Below are positions 1 to 5,676 of a stretch of DNA of 8,713 nucleotides, one piece after another. The notes beneath the pieces were generated by a model. It did no database searches, was not told the DNA's origin, and saw only the letters and a list, made by a program, of their open reading frames with translations. The translations under genes were made by a program, and so were the position numbers. Each line of letters begins with the position of its first letter. Positions within the stretch are counted from its first letter, which is position 1. This DNA is from an uncultured Acidimicrobiaceae bacterium (GTDB lineage: Bacteria > Actinomycetota > Acidimicrobiia > Acidimicrobiales > MedAcidi-G1). Location: the NCBI GenBank assembly GCA_913054115.1, contig CAJXIS010000076.1:1-8713 (forward strand), written 5' to 3'.

Positions 1-1
1 C

Positions 2-565
2 GGGACCGGTGGCTTCCTGGTGATGACCGCCCGCGAGGGGCGCATGGTGGTCCTTCCCCTGGTGGGCATCGCCCTCGGGCTGAGTCCCACGTCCGTTGGG
101 GGCCTCGTCGCCGTGGGAACCGCCACCGACCTACTGCTGTTCCCACTCTCGGGGTTGATCATGGACCGCTACGGTCGCCTCCACGCCATGTTGCCGGCCT
201 ACGGGCTGCTCGGCGTCGGGCTGGCCCTGCTGGCGGTCGCCGAAGGGCCGACGATGGCTGTGGTCGCCGGAGCGGTCATGGGGGTCGGCAACGGCCTCAG
301 CTCGGGGAGCCTGTTCACCCTCGGCAGCGATCTGGCGCCCCCGGAGTCGCCGGGCCCGTTCCTCGGTGCGATGGCGGTGATGACCGACGCCGGCCGGGTG
401 GCCGGGCCGCTCCTGGTGGGGATCGTCGCCGACAGCGCCGGCCTCGGCTGGGCGTCGTGGGCGCTGGCAGGCGTGGCGGCACTGGCTGTGCTCTGGTTGG
501 GCCTGGTGATCGGCGAGACCGGCACTACGGTCCGGTCGCCATCGGATCCCGACCCCCCGGCCTGA
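2..565 (+). CDS. MFS transporter, C-terminal half (partial, 5' end outside window)
   Basis: This is the end of a major facilitator superfamily permease, probably a proton-driven exporter of the DHA1 (drug:H+ antiporter) type in the cytoplasmic membrane. The reading frame is open to the left edge, so the ATG/GTG codons near base 20 are internal. About 187 residues remain. They start in what should be TM7, then show GLIMDRYGR (the MFS motif-A repeat between TM8 and TM9) and the glycine-rich stretch GAVMGVGNGLSSGSLFTLG typical of TM10. Next come a TLGSDLAP loop and a GRVAGPLLVGIVADSAG helix (TM11), a final hydrophobic helix, and a short Pro/Asp-rich tail. The N-terminal half, which usually decides substrate, is missing, so no substrate can be named. 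The YciI-family gene follows 24 bases downstream on the same strand and is probably cotranscribed. Family assignment is firm; function beyond 'MFS exporter' is inference. Confidence 0.88.
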   Translation, partial: GTGGFLVMTAREGRMVVLPLVGIALGLSPTSVGGLVAVGTATDLLLFPLSGLIMDRYGRLHAMLPAYGLLGVGLALLAVAEGPTMAVVAGAVMGVGNGLSSGSLFTLGSDLAPPESPGPFLGAMAVMTDAGRVAGPLLVGIVADSAGLGWASWALAGVAALAVLWLGLVIGETGTTVRSPSDPDPPA

Positions 566-589
566 GCGCCGGGAGAAAACGAGACCACC

Positions 590-868
590 ATGCTGTTCGC
601 CATCCACGCCCTCGACCGTGCCGACGCCGGCGGCCTCCGTGCGGAGACCCGGCCAGCTCATCTCGAGTATGCGTCGCGTTTCGAGATCGCCTACGGGGGA
701 CCGCTCCTGGACGACCGGGGCGACATGTGCGGTTCGCTGATCGTGCTCGAAGCCGAGGATCTGGCAGCGGCCCAATCGTTTTCCGCTGGCGACCCGTACG
801 CCGTCGCCGGCCTGTTCGAGCGTGTGGAGATCCGGGGGTTCAGACCCGTGCTCGGACCGTCGAACTGA
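590..868 (+). CDS. YciI-family protein
   Basis: A 92-residue protein, the usual length for a single-domain YciI-like (YCII) protein with a ferredoxin-like alpha/beta fold. Visible family marks are the RPAHLEY segment with His24, the GGPLLDDRG turn (residues 36-44) giving the 'GP...G' motif, and GDPYAVAGLFERVEIRGF (67-84) with Asp68-Pro69. In YciI proteins a conserved His/Asp pair lines a pocket and has been proposed as an active site. Some relatives act in dechlorination or chlorocatechol pathways, but for most no reaction is known. It starts at an ATG with only a modest Shine-Dalgarno (GGGAG at 571-575, 14 bases away), so translation may depend on the upstream MFS gene, which ends 24 bases before. 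It converges on the alpha/beta hydrolase gene with a 6-base gap. The family call is good; the substrate is unknown. Confidence 0.85.
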   Translation: MLFAIHALDRADAGGLRAETRPAHLEYASRFEIAYGGPLLDDRGDMCGSLIVLEAEDLAAAQSFSAGDPYAVAGLFERVEIRGFRPVLGPSN

Positions 869-877
869 GCAGGCTCA
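866..877. repeat. Short inverted repeat joining two convergent stop codons
   Basis: TGAGC-AG-GCTCA is a 12-base inverted repeat whose arms are the TGA of the YciI gene (866-868) and the complement of the TGA of the hydrolase gene (875-877). An alternative hairpin, GGCTC-ACCC-GAGCC (872-885), overlaps it. Neither has a T-tract, so it is not a convincing intrinsic terminator, though it is the only structure available at this convergent junction. Confidence 0.35.
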
Positions 878-1663
878 CCCGAGCCCGGCGAGGAATGCCA
901 TCAGGGCGGCATTGACGGTCGCTGCATCCTCGAGGTTCGACGAGTGGCCGACGCCGGGGACCTCGACGAACGTGGTCGGGCCGCCGAGGCCGTCCGCCAT
1001 CTCACGCCCGCGTTCGATCGGTATGGCGGCATCGACCTCGCCGTGGAGGACGAGGGCTGGACAGGTGATCTCAGCGAGGCGGTCGGTGACCGAGTCGCGA
1101 TCGAAGAGGCAGTCCTTGGCGGCGGCCCAGGCGGAAACGGGTTTGGCGTTCCACTTGGCACGCCAGATGGCCGCGCCCTCGTAGCCCGGGGCGAACAGCA
1201 CCCCCTGGAACATGTCGCCGATCTCTCCGGCGAGGCCCATAGCGAGCGCGGCGTCGAACAGGCCCTGGAACTGCGCCCGGTCCTCGTCGGAGAGGGCCCC
1301 GGGTTCCGAGTCGACGAGCACCATCGCCCGGACGCGTTCTGGCGAGGTGAGTGCCGCCCGGAGTGTCAGGAACCCGCCCTGCGACATGCCGCCAAGCACC
1401 GCCGCTTCGATGCCGAGATGGTCCATGAGGGCGAGGACGTCGTCGGCCAGGTCCCAGTAGGTGAACGGTTCGGTGTTGGTGGTCTGTCCCCAACCCCGCT
1501 CGTCGTAGGTGACCACGCGCCATCCGGCATCGGTCAGGGGACCGACCTGCGGCGCCCACATCTCGTGCCCCATCGAGAAACCGTGGCTGAGGACGATCGG
1601 TGGCCCATCGCCACCCGAGTCGATGTAGTGGATGGACTGTCCGTTGACGTCTGCGAATGGCAT
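875..1663 (-). CDS. Alpha/beta-fold hydrolase
   Basis: A 262-residue single-domain alpha/beta hydrolase of the size and layout of carboxylesterase, haloperoxidase-like and MhpC/BioH-like enzymes; probably cytoplasmic, since no signal peptide is seen. The parts appear in order: oxyanion-hole SHGFSMG (26-32), the GWRVVTYDERGWGQT strand-turn (48-61), nucleophile elbow GMSQGG with Ser94, the catalytic acid Asp211 in LVLHGEVDAAIP, and His240 in VPGVGHSS. All three triad residues are therefore present and correctly spaced, and the enzyme should be active on an ester, thioester or similar C-X bond. A cap region spans about residues 120-190. The ATG start is fixed by AGGAGGA seven bases upstream (1671-1677). 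It follows the YcaD-like transporter gene by 62 bases on the same strand, so it may be the last gene of that operon or have its own promoter (TAGGGT at 1694-1699). Substrate cannot be inferred. Confidence 0.9.
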   Translation of the reverse strand: MPFADVNGQSIHYIDSGGDGPPIVLSHGFSMGHEMWAPQVGPLTDAGWRVVTYDERGWGQTTNTEPFTYWDLADDVLALMDHLGIEAAVLGGMSQGGFLTLRAALTSPERVRAMVLVDSEPGALSDEDRAQFQGLFDAALAMGLAGEIGDMFQGVLFAPGYEGAAIWRAKWNAKPVSAWAAAKDCLFDRDSVTDRLAEITCPALVLHGEVDAAIPIERGREMADGLGGPTTFVEVPGVGHSSNLEDAATVNAALMAFLAGLG

Positions 1664-1670
1664 CGCTGAA

Positions 1671-1677
1671 TCCTCCT
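1671..1677 (-). promoter_or_regulatory. Strong ribosome binding site of the hydrolase gene
   Basis: AGGAGGA on the minus strand lies seven bases before the ATG at 1663. It is close to the full anti-Shine-Dalgarno complement and decides the start codon. Confidence 0.8.
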
Positions 1678-1693
1678 GGGTGTCGGCGCTCGG

Positions 1694-1699
1694 ACCCTA
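1694..1699 (-). promoter_or_regulatory. Possible -10 box upstream of the hydrolase gene
   Basis: TAGGGT on the minus strand fits the TANNNT pattern of actinobacterial -10 boxes and is embedded in CCCTAGGGT, the same 9-mer found before the amidase gene. It would give a leader of roughly 20-25 bases containing the ribosome binding site. No good -35 box stands 16-18 bases upstream (the nearest TTG-containing hexamer, TTGCAC, is only 14 bases away), so this is tentative. Confidence 0.3.
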
Positions 1700-1725
1700 G
1701 GGCACGGGTGCCGGTGCAACCGTGG

Positions 1726-3042
1726 TCAGGTCTGGTCCCTAGGCGGCACGTGGCGCCTGCCGTGGTGGTTCAGCCACTCGTGGAGCGGGTGGCGCACCCA
1801 GCGTCCGACCGAGTGGGCCATCTCCCCGGAACGGGCGAGGACCGGCTGGAAGGTGGACTGGCGCTCGACCGGGACCGCCTCGCGCCGCTGGATGCGGTAC
1901 AGCAGGTAGACGACCATCATGGCGAGCACCGTCGCCAGCGTCCCGTAGTAGCCGACCGGCCCGAAGGCCTCCATGGCGAAGGCGAGGACCATGGGCGAGA
2001 ACACGGCGCCCATGCCGCTGACCATCACGATCCCCGAGGCGGCGGCCAGGCGCTTCTCGGGTGGGATCCAGTCGTTGGCGAGCGCCACGAACTGCCCGTA
2101 GAGCGGGAACACGAAGGCCCCGAAGGCGAAGTTGACCAGCAGGATCAGAGAACTCGACGGCGAGACCAGGGTGCCCAGTCCGGCGATGGCGCACGAGATG
2201 GCGCCGACGATGGCGATCACCCCTCGCCGGGGATAGCGGTCCGACAGGGTGCCGAGGGGGATCTGGAGGACCACGGCGCCGACCACAGCCACCGAGGTGA
2301 AGCTGGCGACCTTCGCCGTGCTCATGCCCGCCTCGGTGCCGAAGACGGCGCCCATGCTGGTCGCAGCCGACTGGACGAAGGAGCACAGGAACAGTCCGAC
2401 GACCGCCGAGGGGATCGTGCGGTAGAGCTCCCGGACCGGCATCGACTCCGGGGTCGTCATGGGCGGCGTCGACGAGGCCGAGAGCGTCACCGGGATCACG
2501 GCTGCGGAGATCAGCACCGAGGAGAGCACGAAGAGTTCGAAGCCCTGCGGAGGACCGACGTTGATCAGCAGTTGGCCGCCGGCGGTGCCGCCCATCATGA
2601 ACATCATGTAGAGCCCGAGGATCATGCCGCGGGTCGTGTTGGAGGCGCGGTCGTTGAGCCAGCTCTCGAGTACGACGAAGACGCCGGCGTTGCAGAACCC
2701 GCTGACCATGTAGACGACCGACCAGCTCAGGGGGGTGACGAGGATGGCGTTGACGAGCACGGCGGTGGAGGCGAGCGAGGCGAGGGCTGCGAACACCCGG
2801 ATGTGGCCGACGGTCGCCAGCGCCCGGGTGATGAACTTGGCGCCGATGAGGTAGCCGGCGAAGTGGAAGGCCATGACCATGCCCATCGAACCGGCGCCGA
2901 TGCCCTCCGCCTGGCCGCGGATGGGCAGCAGGATCCGTTGGAGGCCGTTGCCGACCTGATACAGGGCGAAGCCGAGGAAGAGGGCCCAGACGCCCGCGAT
3001 GGCCGGAGAGCTGCGGGTGGTGGAGGGACCGTGCCCGCTCAA
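1726..3042 (-). CDS. YcaD-like MFS transporter
   Basis: A 438-residue, 12-helix major facilitator permease of the YcaD-like group, in the cytoplasmic membrane. Hydrophobic helices begin near residue 14 (AIAGVWALFLGFALYQVG) and run in two halves separated by a polar loop at about 188-208. The signature VVLESWLNDRASNTTRG (123-139), with its Glu-Ser-Trp-Leu-Asn core after TM4, is characteristic of YcaD relatives. The second-half motif-A loop is GTLSDRYPRRG (264-274). The last 50 or so residues after TM12 are a cytoplasmic tail with six His between 410 and 431, unusual for the family. The TTG start overlaps the stop of the thioesterase gene (TTGA, 3042-3039) and has no clear Shine-Dalgarno, so translation is probably coupled to the gene before it. 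YcaD-like transporters have no agreed substrate. The operon context makes import of the thioesterase pathway's growth substrate, or export of its product, possible, but this is inference. Confidence 0.88.
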   Translation of the reverse strand: MSGHGPSTTRSSPAIAGVWALFLGFALYQVGNGLQRILLPIRGQAEGIGAGSMGMVMAFHFAGYLIGAKFITRALATVGHIRVFAALASLASTAVLVNAILVTPLSWSVVYMVSGFCNAGVFVVLESWLNDRASNTTRGMILGLYMMFMMGGTAGGQLLINVGPPQGFELFVLSSVLISAAVIPVTLSASSTPPMTTPESMPVRELYRTIPSAVVGLFLCSFVQSAATSMGAVFGTEAGMSTAKVASFTSVAVVGAVVLQIPLGTLSDRYPRRGVIAIVGAISCAIAGLGTLVSPSSSLILLVNFAFGAFVFPLYGQFVALANDWIPPEKRLAAASGIVMVSGMGAVFSPMVLAFAMEAFGPVGYYGTLATVLAMMVVYLLYRIQRREAVPVERQSTFQPVLARSGEMAHSVGRWVRHPLHEWLNHHGRRHVPPRDQT

Positions 3043-3527
3043 CGAAGGGTCCGGACGCCCAGACCGACGTAGTCGGGCAGGTCGAGGTGGGCGTGGGCTG
3101 CGGCGAGCTCGAGGGCGTTCGTGGACAGGGGCTCGGCCATCGGCCCGACGCGGGGAGTTCCGTCGGTGCCGTGGGCGACGTGGAGCATCATCGACTCCTG
3201 GGTGCTGACCGGTTCAGGGTCGTCGTCGGCGATCAGGAGGTGCAGGACATGGAGCCTCTTCGCATCGGCGCCGAGCAGCCAGGTGTCCGTGGAGATCGCC
3301 GCCCCCTCGTGGACCTCCCTGAGAAATCGGATGCGGGTCTCGGCGGTGTAGATCGTGCCGTGGGCGTCCCGGTATCCGGCGCCGAATCCCAGGTGGATCA
3401 GCAGGGCGTCGGAGGCATCGCCGAAGGCGACCCCGTACCAGCCCTCGGACATGTGTCCGTTGTAGTCGGACCATTCGGGCGGCACGACGGTGCGCCAGAC
3501 TCGGAGTGGTTCGGGGACACCTGCCAT
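3039..3527 (-). CDS. Hotdog-fold acyl-CoA thioesterase, betainyl-CoA thioesterase-like
   Basis: A 162-residue single hotdog domain. The segment PPEWSDYNGHMSEGWYGVAF (16-35) matches the Asp-Tyr-Asn-Gly-His-Met motif of 4HBT/FadM-type thioesterases. It is followed by the central-helix part DASDALLIHLG (37-47), the strand TAETRIRFLREV (61-72), and the core strands around RLHVLHLLI and TQESMMLHV. This pattern closely resembles the betainyl-CoA thioesterases linked to carnitine breakdown, which hydrolyse betainyl-CoA to glycine betaine and CoA. Substrate specificity is inferred; another short acyl-CoA is possible. I chose the ATG at 3527 because GGGAGG lies eight bases upstream (3541-3536) and homology starts there. 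A longer frame to 3587 would run through the palindromic leader. The stop overlaps the TTG start of the YcaD-like transporter gene. It is likely the first gene of an operon driven by the promoter at 3603-3631, with two palindromes in the leader. Confidence 0.85.
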   Translation of the reverse strand: MAGVPEPLRVWRTVVPPEWSDYNGHMSEGWYGVAFGDASDALLIHLGFGAGYRDAHGTIYTAETRIRFLREVHEGAAISTDTWLLGADAKRLHVLHLLIADDDPEPVSTQESMMLHVAHGTDGTPRVGPMAEPLSTNALELAAAHAHLDLPDYVGLGVRTLR

Positions 3528-3535
3528 CGTGCACA

Positions 3536-3541
3536 CCTCCC
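3536..3541 (-). promoter_or_regulatory. Ribosome binding site fixing the thioesterase start
   Basis: GGGAGG on the minus strand, eight bases before the ATG at 3527. It directly abuts the 12-base palindrome at 3541-3552, so a protein bound there or a folded RNA could block the ribosome. Confidence 0.8.
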
Positions 3542-3552
3542 AGTTCGAACTG
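3541..3552. promoter_or_regulatory. Perfect 12-base palindrome next to the thioesterase RBS
   Basis: CAGTTCGAACTG reads identically on both strands and lies in the untranslated leader immediately before the Shine-Dalgarno of the thioesterase gene. Its symmetry, without a loop, fits a dimeric repressor's operator better than an RNA hairpin. No regulator gene is present in the window to pair with it. Confidence 0.45.
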
Positions 3553-3573
3553 CCCGCTTGACGCAGGGGGTGG

Positions 3574-3590
3574 GTCGTGCGTTGCACGAC
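3574..3590. promoter_or_regulatory. Inverted repeat 7-3-7 downstream of the predicted promoter
   Basis: GTCGTGC-GTT-GCACGAC has perfect 7-base arms around a 3-base centre. If transcription starts about seven bases after the -10 box at 3603-3608, this repeat covers roughly +7 to +23 of the thioesterase transcript. That is a normal operator position for TetR- or GntR-type repressors. It could also fold as a small hairpin in the leader RNA. Confidence 0.45.
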
Positions 3591-3602
3591 GTGGACGCGC
3601 GC

Positions 3603-3631
3603 AATCTAGGGCCGCTGCGCGGTTACGGCAA
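3603..3631 (-). promoter_or_regulatory. Predicted sigma70-type promoter of the thioesterase/transporter operon
   Basis: On the minus strand TTGCCG (3631-3626) and TAGATT (3608-3603) are separated by exactly 17 bases; each matches the vegetative consensus at four of six positions. It lies between the end of the amidase gene (3655) and the thioesterase start (3527) and would give a leader of about 70 bases. The spacing and position make this the best promoter candidate in the window. Confidence 0.55.
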
Positions 3632-3654
3632 TGGATGGTGGAGTGGCGTTTGGC

Positions 3655-5061
3655 TCACCTACCGGGGCCGGGGGGCAACGATGCCGGGTCCAGTGCCGAC
3701 AGGGCCTCGACGGGCGGGCGCCGACCGACTCCCAGGATCTCCTCCGCTGCGGCCGCCACCTCGAAGAGCCGCCGGTCGCTGTTCCTGGCACCGGACAACT
3801 GGATGCCGATCGGCAGGCTGCCGTCGTCGCTCCAACCGGCCGGAATCGAGATCGAGGGTCCGCCGGGCACTGTGAGGCGTGAACAGCTCCGCATCCAGTC
3901 CGTATAGCGCCCGAGCGGTCGGCCTTCGACCTCCCGGACCCATTCCTCGCCGACCGGGAACGGCGCCACCTGGCTGGTGGGGGTCATGAGGACGTCGTCG
4001 GGGCCCAGGAATCCATCCCAGGCGGAGCCGAGCCGGTGCTCCTGGGCCACGGCATGGGCGATCGCCCCGTCGGCGAGTGCGAGGCCGTCGCTGACCTCCT
4101 GGCGGATCGTGGCCTTGACGGACACGTTGTCGATGAGTGCTCCGACCTTGAGGGCATAGCCCAGTGACCGGAGCACCTCGAAGCAGGCGTCGACACCGTC
4201 GAACGGCGGATCCGATTCCTCGACCCGCCACCCGGCAGCGGCGAACGCTGCGGCAGCCTCGGCGACGACCCGGCGAACCGCGGCATCCACGGGCAGGTCG
4301 CCATGGTCCACGGAGACCAGCAGCCGTGCGGGAGGACGAGCATCGAGCATCGTGGAATGCCCGACCATCACGGCATGGAACAGTGCCGCGTCTGCGACCG
4401 TCCGTGCCATGGGGCCCTCGATCCCCATGCCGAGGCGCCCATCGAGGGGTGGGAAGCCGGGGATGGTCCCCTTGGAGGGCCGGAACCCGACGATGCCGCA
4501 GAACGAGGCGGGGTTACGGAGTGATCCACCGAGATCGGATCCGTCGGCGAGCGAAAGCGAGCCGCAGGCGAGGGCCGCCGCCGCACCACCGCTCGACCCA
4601 CCAGCGCTCCTCGTCGGGTCCCAGGGGTTGCGGGTGAGGCCGTGCACCGGGTTGAAGGTGTGGGAGCCGGCGCCGAACTCCGGCGTGTTCGTCTTGCCGA
4701 CGAACACCGTGCCGGCGCCGGCGAGCAGCCCGACGAGCGGATGGCTCACGGTCGGCACGTGGCCGGCGAATGCCGGGCTCCCGTAGGTCGTGCGGACGCC
4801 TGCCGTGTCGAGGAGGTTCTTGTGGGCGATGACGAGGCCCCGGAGTGGCGCATCCGGCAGGAACCCGGGTTCGGCGTCGAGCCGGTCGGCGACCGAGGCC
4901 CCCCGCTCCCAGTCGACCTCGACGAGGGCGTTGACGACCGGTTCGGTCGCCTCGGCCCGCCGGCGACAGGCGTCGAGCAATTCGCGGGCGGAAAGCCGAC
5001 GGCCCTCCAGCAGCCGTCGCTGCTCGAGGGCTGTCAGGTCTGCCGGATCCACGGCGCGCAC
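3655..5061 (-). CDS. Amidase (amidase signature family)
   Basis: A 468-residue enzyme of the amidase signature family, which hydrolyses a carboxamide to acid plus ammonia or amine with a Ser-cisSer-Lys triad. All three residues are visible: Lys81 in GLVIAHKNLLDT, Ser156 in SAGGSSGGAAAA and the nucleophile Ser180 in DGSDLGGSLRNP. The spacings of 75 and 24 residues equal those of fatty acid amide hydrolase. The C-terminal part, with GGPSISIPAGW and LPIGIQLSG, completes the fold. No signal peptide is present, so it is probably cytoplasmic. The first in-frame GTG (5061) lacks a Shine-Dalgarno. A second GTG three codons in (5052) lies seven bases after TAGGGT, which would suit a leaderless transcript, so either start is possible. 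It follows soxG by 39 bases on the same strand and may belong to the sarcosine oxidase operon. An N-methyl or glycine-type amide substrate is an attractive guess only. Confidence 0.92.
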   Translation of the reverse strand: MRAVDPADLTALEQRRLLEGRRLSARELLDACRRRAEATEPVVNALVEVDWERGASVADRLDAEPGFLPDAPLRGLVIAHKNLLDTAGVRTTYGSPAFAGHVPTVSHPLVGLLAGAGTVFVGKTNTPEFGAGSHTFNPVHGLTRNPWDPTRSAGGSSGGAAAALACGSLSLADGSDLGGSLRNPASFCGIVGFRPSKGTIPGFPPLDGRLGMGIEGPMARTVADAALFHAVMVGHSTMLDARPPARLLVSVDHGDLPVDAAVRRVVAEAAAAFAAAGWRVEESDPPFDGVDACFEVLRSLGYALKVGALIDNVSVKATIRQEVSDGLALADGAIAHAVAQEHRLGSAWDGFLGPDDVLMTPTSQVAPFPVGEEWVREVEGRPLGRYTDWMRSCSRLTVPGGPSISIPAGWSDDGSLPIGIQLSGARNSDRRLFEVAAAAEEILGVGRRPPVEALSALDPASLPPGPGR

Positions 5062-5065
5062 CCTA
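5060..5065 (-). promoter_or_regulatory. Possible -10 box for a leaderless amidase transcript
   Basis: TAGGGT on the minus strand is followed by seven bases and then the GTG at 5052 (codon 4 of the longer amidase frame). A TANNNT box 6-8 bases before the start codon is the arrangement seen at leaderless actinobacterial genes. No recognisable -35 hexamer is present. If real, the amidase gene can be expressed separately from sox. Confidence 0.35.
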
Positions 5066-5088
5066 GGGGTGCGGGCGCGTCCGGTGGT

Positions 5089-5108
5089 TACTAGTGGGTA
5101 CTAGTGGA
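5089..5108. repeat. Tandem 10-base repeat at the soxG stop codon
   Basis: TACTAGTGG occurs at 5089-5097 and again at 5099-5107, a tandem period of 10 bases. The right copy includes the soxG stop (TAG on the minus strand, 5103-5101), and the other copy lies in the soxG-amidase gap. Each copy contains the palindrome ACTAGT. It could be a replication-slippage duplication or a paired protein site. Confidence 0.5.
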
Positions 5109-5676
5109 TGCTGAGGCCCGCCGGGAGTTGGGCGCCGAACTCGGTGCTGGCATCCACAAGGGCGGCGAACACGTAGTTCCCGAAGGACCTCTCGCACGAG
5201 ATCAGATAGGACGCCACGCCTGCCCGATCGGACCGGAGCAGATCACAGGTCACCTCCGCCACCGAGCCCGAGAACACGGCCCCGTCGGGGGTCATGTCGT
5301 CGGCAAGGTCGAGGTTGCAGACCTTGGCGAGTACCGCAGTGGCCTTCGGGCCGGAGACCCGCATCATGGCGCGGCCGTGCGTGATGTCGACGACGCTCAC
5401 GAAGCCTTCGGCGTTCACCGACGCTGCGACCTCGGTGGCTCGATCGATCGCAGCGAACAGGGTCCATTCGTCGGGTCGGGTACCGCAGACCAGGGTGCCG
5501 TCGGCACGGAGCCTGCTCTGGCCGAACGGCACCGCCAGGTCGGCGGCGGCCGCCGTGCCCGCAGCGGCCCTGACAACGATCTTGGCCGTGGCCGTCTCGT
5601 CCTCGACCGTCACGGAGCCGTCCGGTGCCGAGATCGGCCCATAGGAGATCGGGCTCTTGAACTCGATGTCAGGCAT
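5101..5676 (-). CDS. soxG: Sarcosine oxidase gamma subunit
   Basis: A 191-residue gamma subunit of heterotetrameric sarcosine oxidase, a GcvT/YgfZ-like fold that packs against the alpha subunit and has no known catalytic residues of its own. Family marks are the segment SVVDITHGRAMMRVSGPKA (94-112), the LAKVCNLDLADD stretch (116-127), and the C-terminal SCERSFGNYVFAALVDASTEFG (160-181) with the conserved Arg-Ser-Phe and Glu-Phe-Gly. The ATG at 5676 overlaps the end of soxA by eight bases (ATGCCTGA). A GAGGGGG Shine-Dalgarno lies nine bases upstream inside soxA. The frame stays open to 5964, but that extension is an Arg/Ser-rich out-of-frame copy of soxA and is not part of the protein. The position directly after soxA is the usual soxBDAG order. 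Confidence 0.92.
   Translation of the reverse strand: MPDIEFKSPISYGPISAPDGSVTVEDETATAKIVVRAAAGTAAAADLAVPFGQSRLRADGTLVCGTRPDEWTLFAAIDRATEVAASVNAEGFVSVVDITHGRAMMRVSGPKATAVLAKVCNLDLADDMTPDGAVFSGSVAEVTCDLLRSDRAGVASYLISCERSFGNYVFAALVDASTEFGAQLPAGLSIH

Noticed and set aside
944..1669. A 241-codon plus-strand frame over the alpha/beta hydrolase gene
   Set aside because: It is antisense to a gene with a complete catalytic triad and strong ribosome binding site, and it shows no motif of its own.
1701..1712. GGCAC-GG-GTGCC inverted repeat between the transporter and hydrolase genes, considered as a terminator
   Set aside because: A 2-base loop is too tight for a stable hairpin of this form, and no T-tract follows on either strand.
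1657..3072. A 471-codon open frame on the plus strand, antisense to the YcaD-like transporter gene
   Set aside because: The product is a low-complexity, Asp/Glu/Gly/His/Arg-rich string with no family motif. It is the expected antisense shadow of a GC-rich membrane-protein gene.
3528..3587. N-terminal extension of the thioesterase frame
   Set aside because: It runs through the palindromic leader with no family similarity, while GGGAGG eight bases before the ATG at 3527 marks the proper start.
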